64,000 nucleotides of DNA from the NCBI RefSeq assembly GCF_900090045.1, contig NC_041779.1:1761001-1825000 (forward strand), read 5' to 3'. Position numbers and translations under genes: made by a program. Each line of letters starts with the position of its first letter. The first letter of the stretch is position 1. Below, in pieces: positions 63,941-64,000 of this stretch. The DNA comes from Plasmodium malariae (taxonomy: Eukaryota > Apicomplexa > Aconoidasida > Haemosporida > Plasmodiidae). The notes under the pieces are model-generated. The model searched no databases. It was not told the origin of the DNA and saw nothing but the letters and a program-made list of their open reading frames with translations.

Positions 63941-64000
<60 letters not shown>
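62795..64000. other. 3' flank of fam-m, AT-rich
   Basis: Typical fam 3' flank (TTAAAATTAATATATAATATT near 63108). No gene. It ends in an (AT)n run. Confidence 0.5.
63945..64000. repeat. (AT)n repeat running off the window end
   Basis: An alternating AT run of at least 56 bp, truncated by the window edge, so its true length is unknown. Such a run could also be an assembly break point. Confidence 0.9.

Noticed and set aside
1..64000. Telomeric repeats, rRNA, tRNA or CRISPR-like arrays
   Set aside because: None seen. Short GGTTTAGA-type patches at about 8.21 and 26.41 kb are single, not tandem.

Overview
The window is extremely AT-rich eukaryotic DNA with two-exon genes. Each first exon encodes a short signal peptide and the introns are about 100-140 bp. 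The genes belong to subtelomeric multigene families of a Plasmodium of the P. malariae type (P. malariae or the near-identical P. brasilianum). The diagnostic families are fam-l and fam-m, alongside STP1 (surfin-related) and pir. There is no bacterial, viral or plasmid signature and no tRNA, rRNA or CRISPR. I saw no telomeric repeat, so the window is subtelomeric but does not reach the chromosome end.

Layout. All ten fam genes lie on the + strand, in the order fam-l, fam-m, fam-l (2.2-10.5 kb); fam-l, fam-m, fam-l (20.8-28.7 kb); fam-l, fam-m (36.0-40.7 kb); fam-l, fam-m (57.4-62.8 kb). The opposite strand carries one STP1 gene (48.6-51.1 kb) and one broken pir gene (43.4-44.4 kb). Six fam genes look intact (6.0, 9.5, 24.4, 36.0, 57.4 and 61.9 kb). 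One at 20.8 kb appears to use a relocated splice donor. One at 2.2 kb has lost its splice donor. Two are clear pseudogenes (27.7 and 39.8 kb). Upstream of each fam-l/fam-m doublet lie the decayed remains of another exported-protein gene (window start, 18.3, 32.6 and, less certainly, 54.8 kb).

The first 30 kb is a tandem segmental duplication. The three fam genes at 2.2/6.0/9.5 kb and those at 20.8/24.4/27.7 kb are spaced almost identically (offsets 18.60, 18.44 and 18.22 kb), and the non-coding flanks align by eye. A block of about 3.3 kb (about 12.2-15.5 kb) with visibly different composition, a 34-bp tandem repeat and a palindrome has no counterpart in the second copy. It looks like an insertion.

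How the genes work together. fam-l and fam-m proteins share the same exon-1 signal peptide, an exon-2 start with an RxL export-like motif at a fixed position, and two transmembrane segments. They differ in the middle and C-terminal parts. All ten genes also share a TATTCTCTACATTCTATATT-like element about 340-450 bp upstream of the start codon, suggesting one expression programme for both families. STP1 and pir are other variant infected-red-cell antigen families of the same subtelomeric repertoire. I worked by eye; alignments and splice sites are inferences that need transcript data and alignment software.
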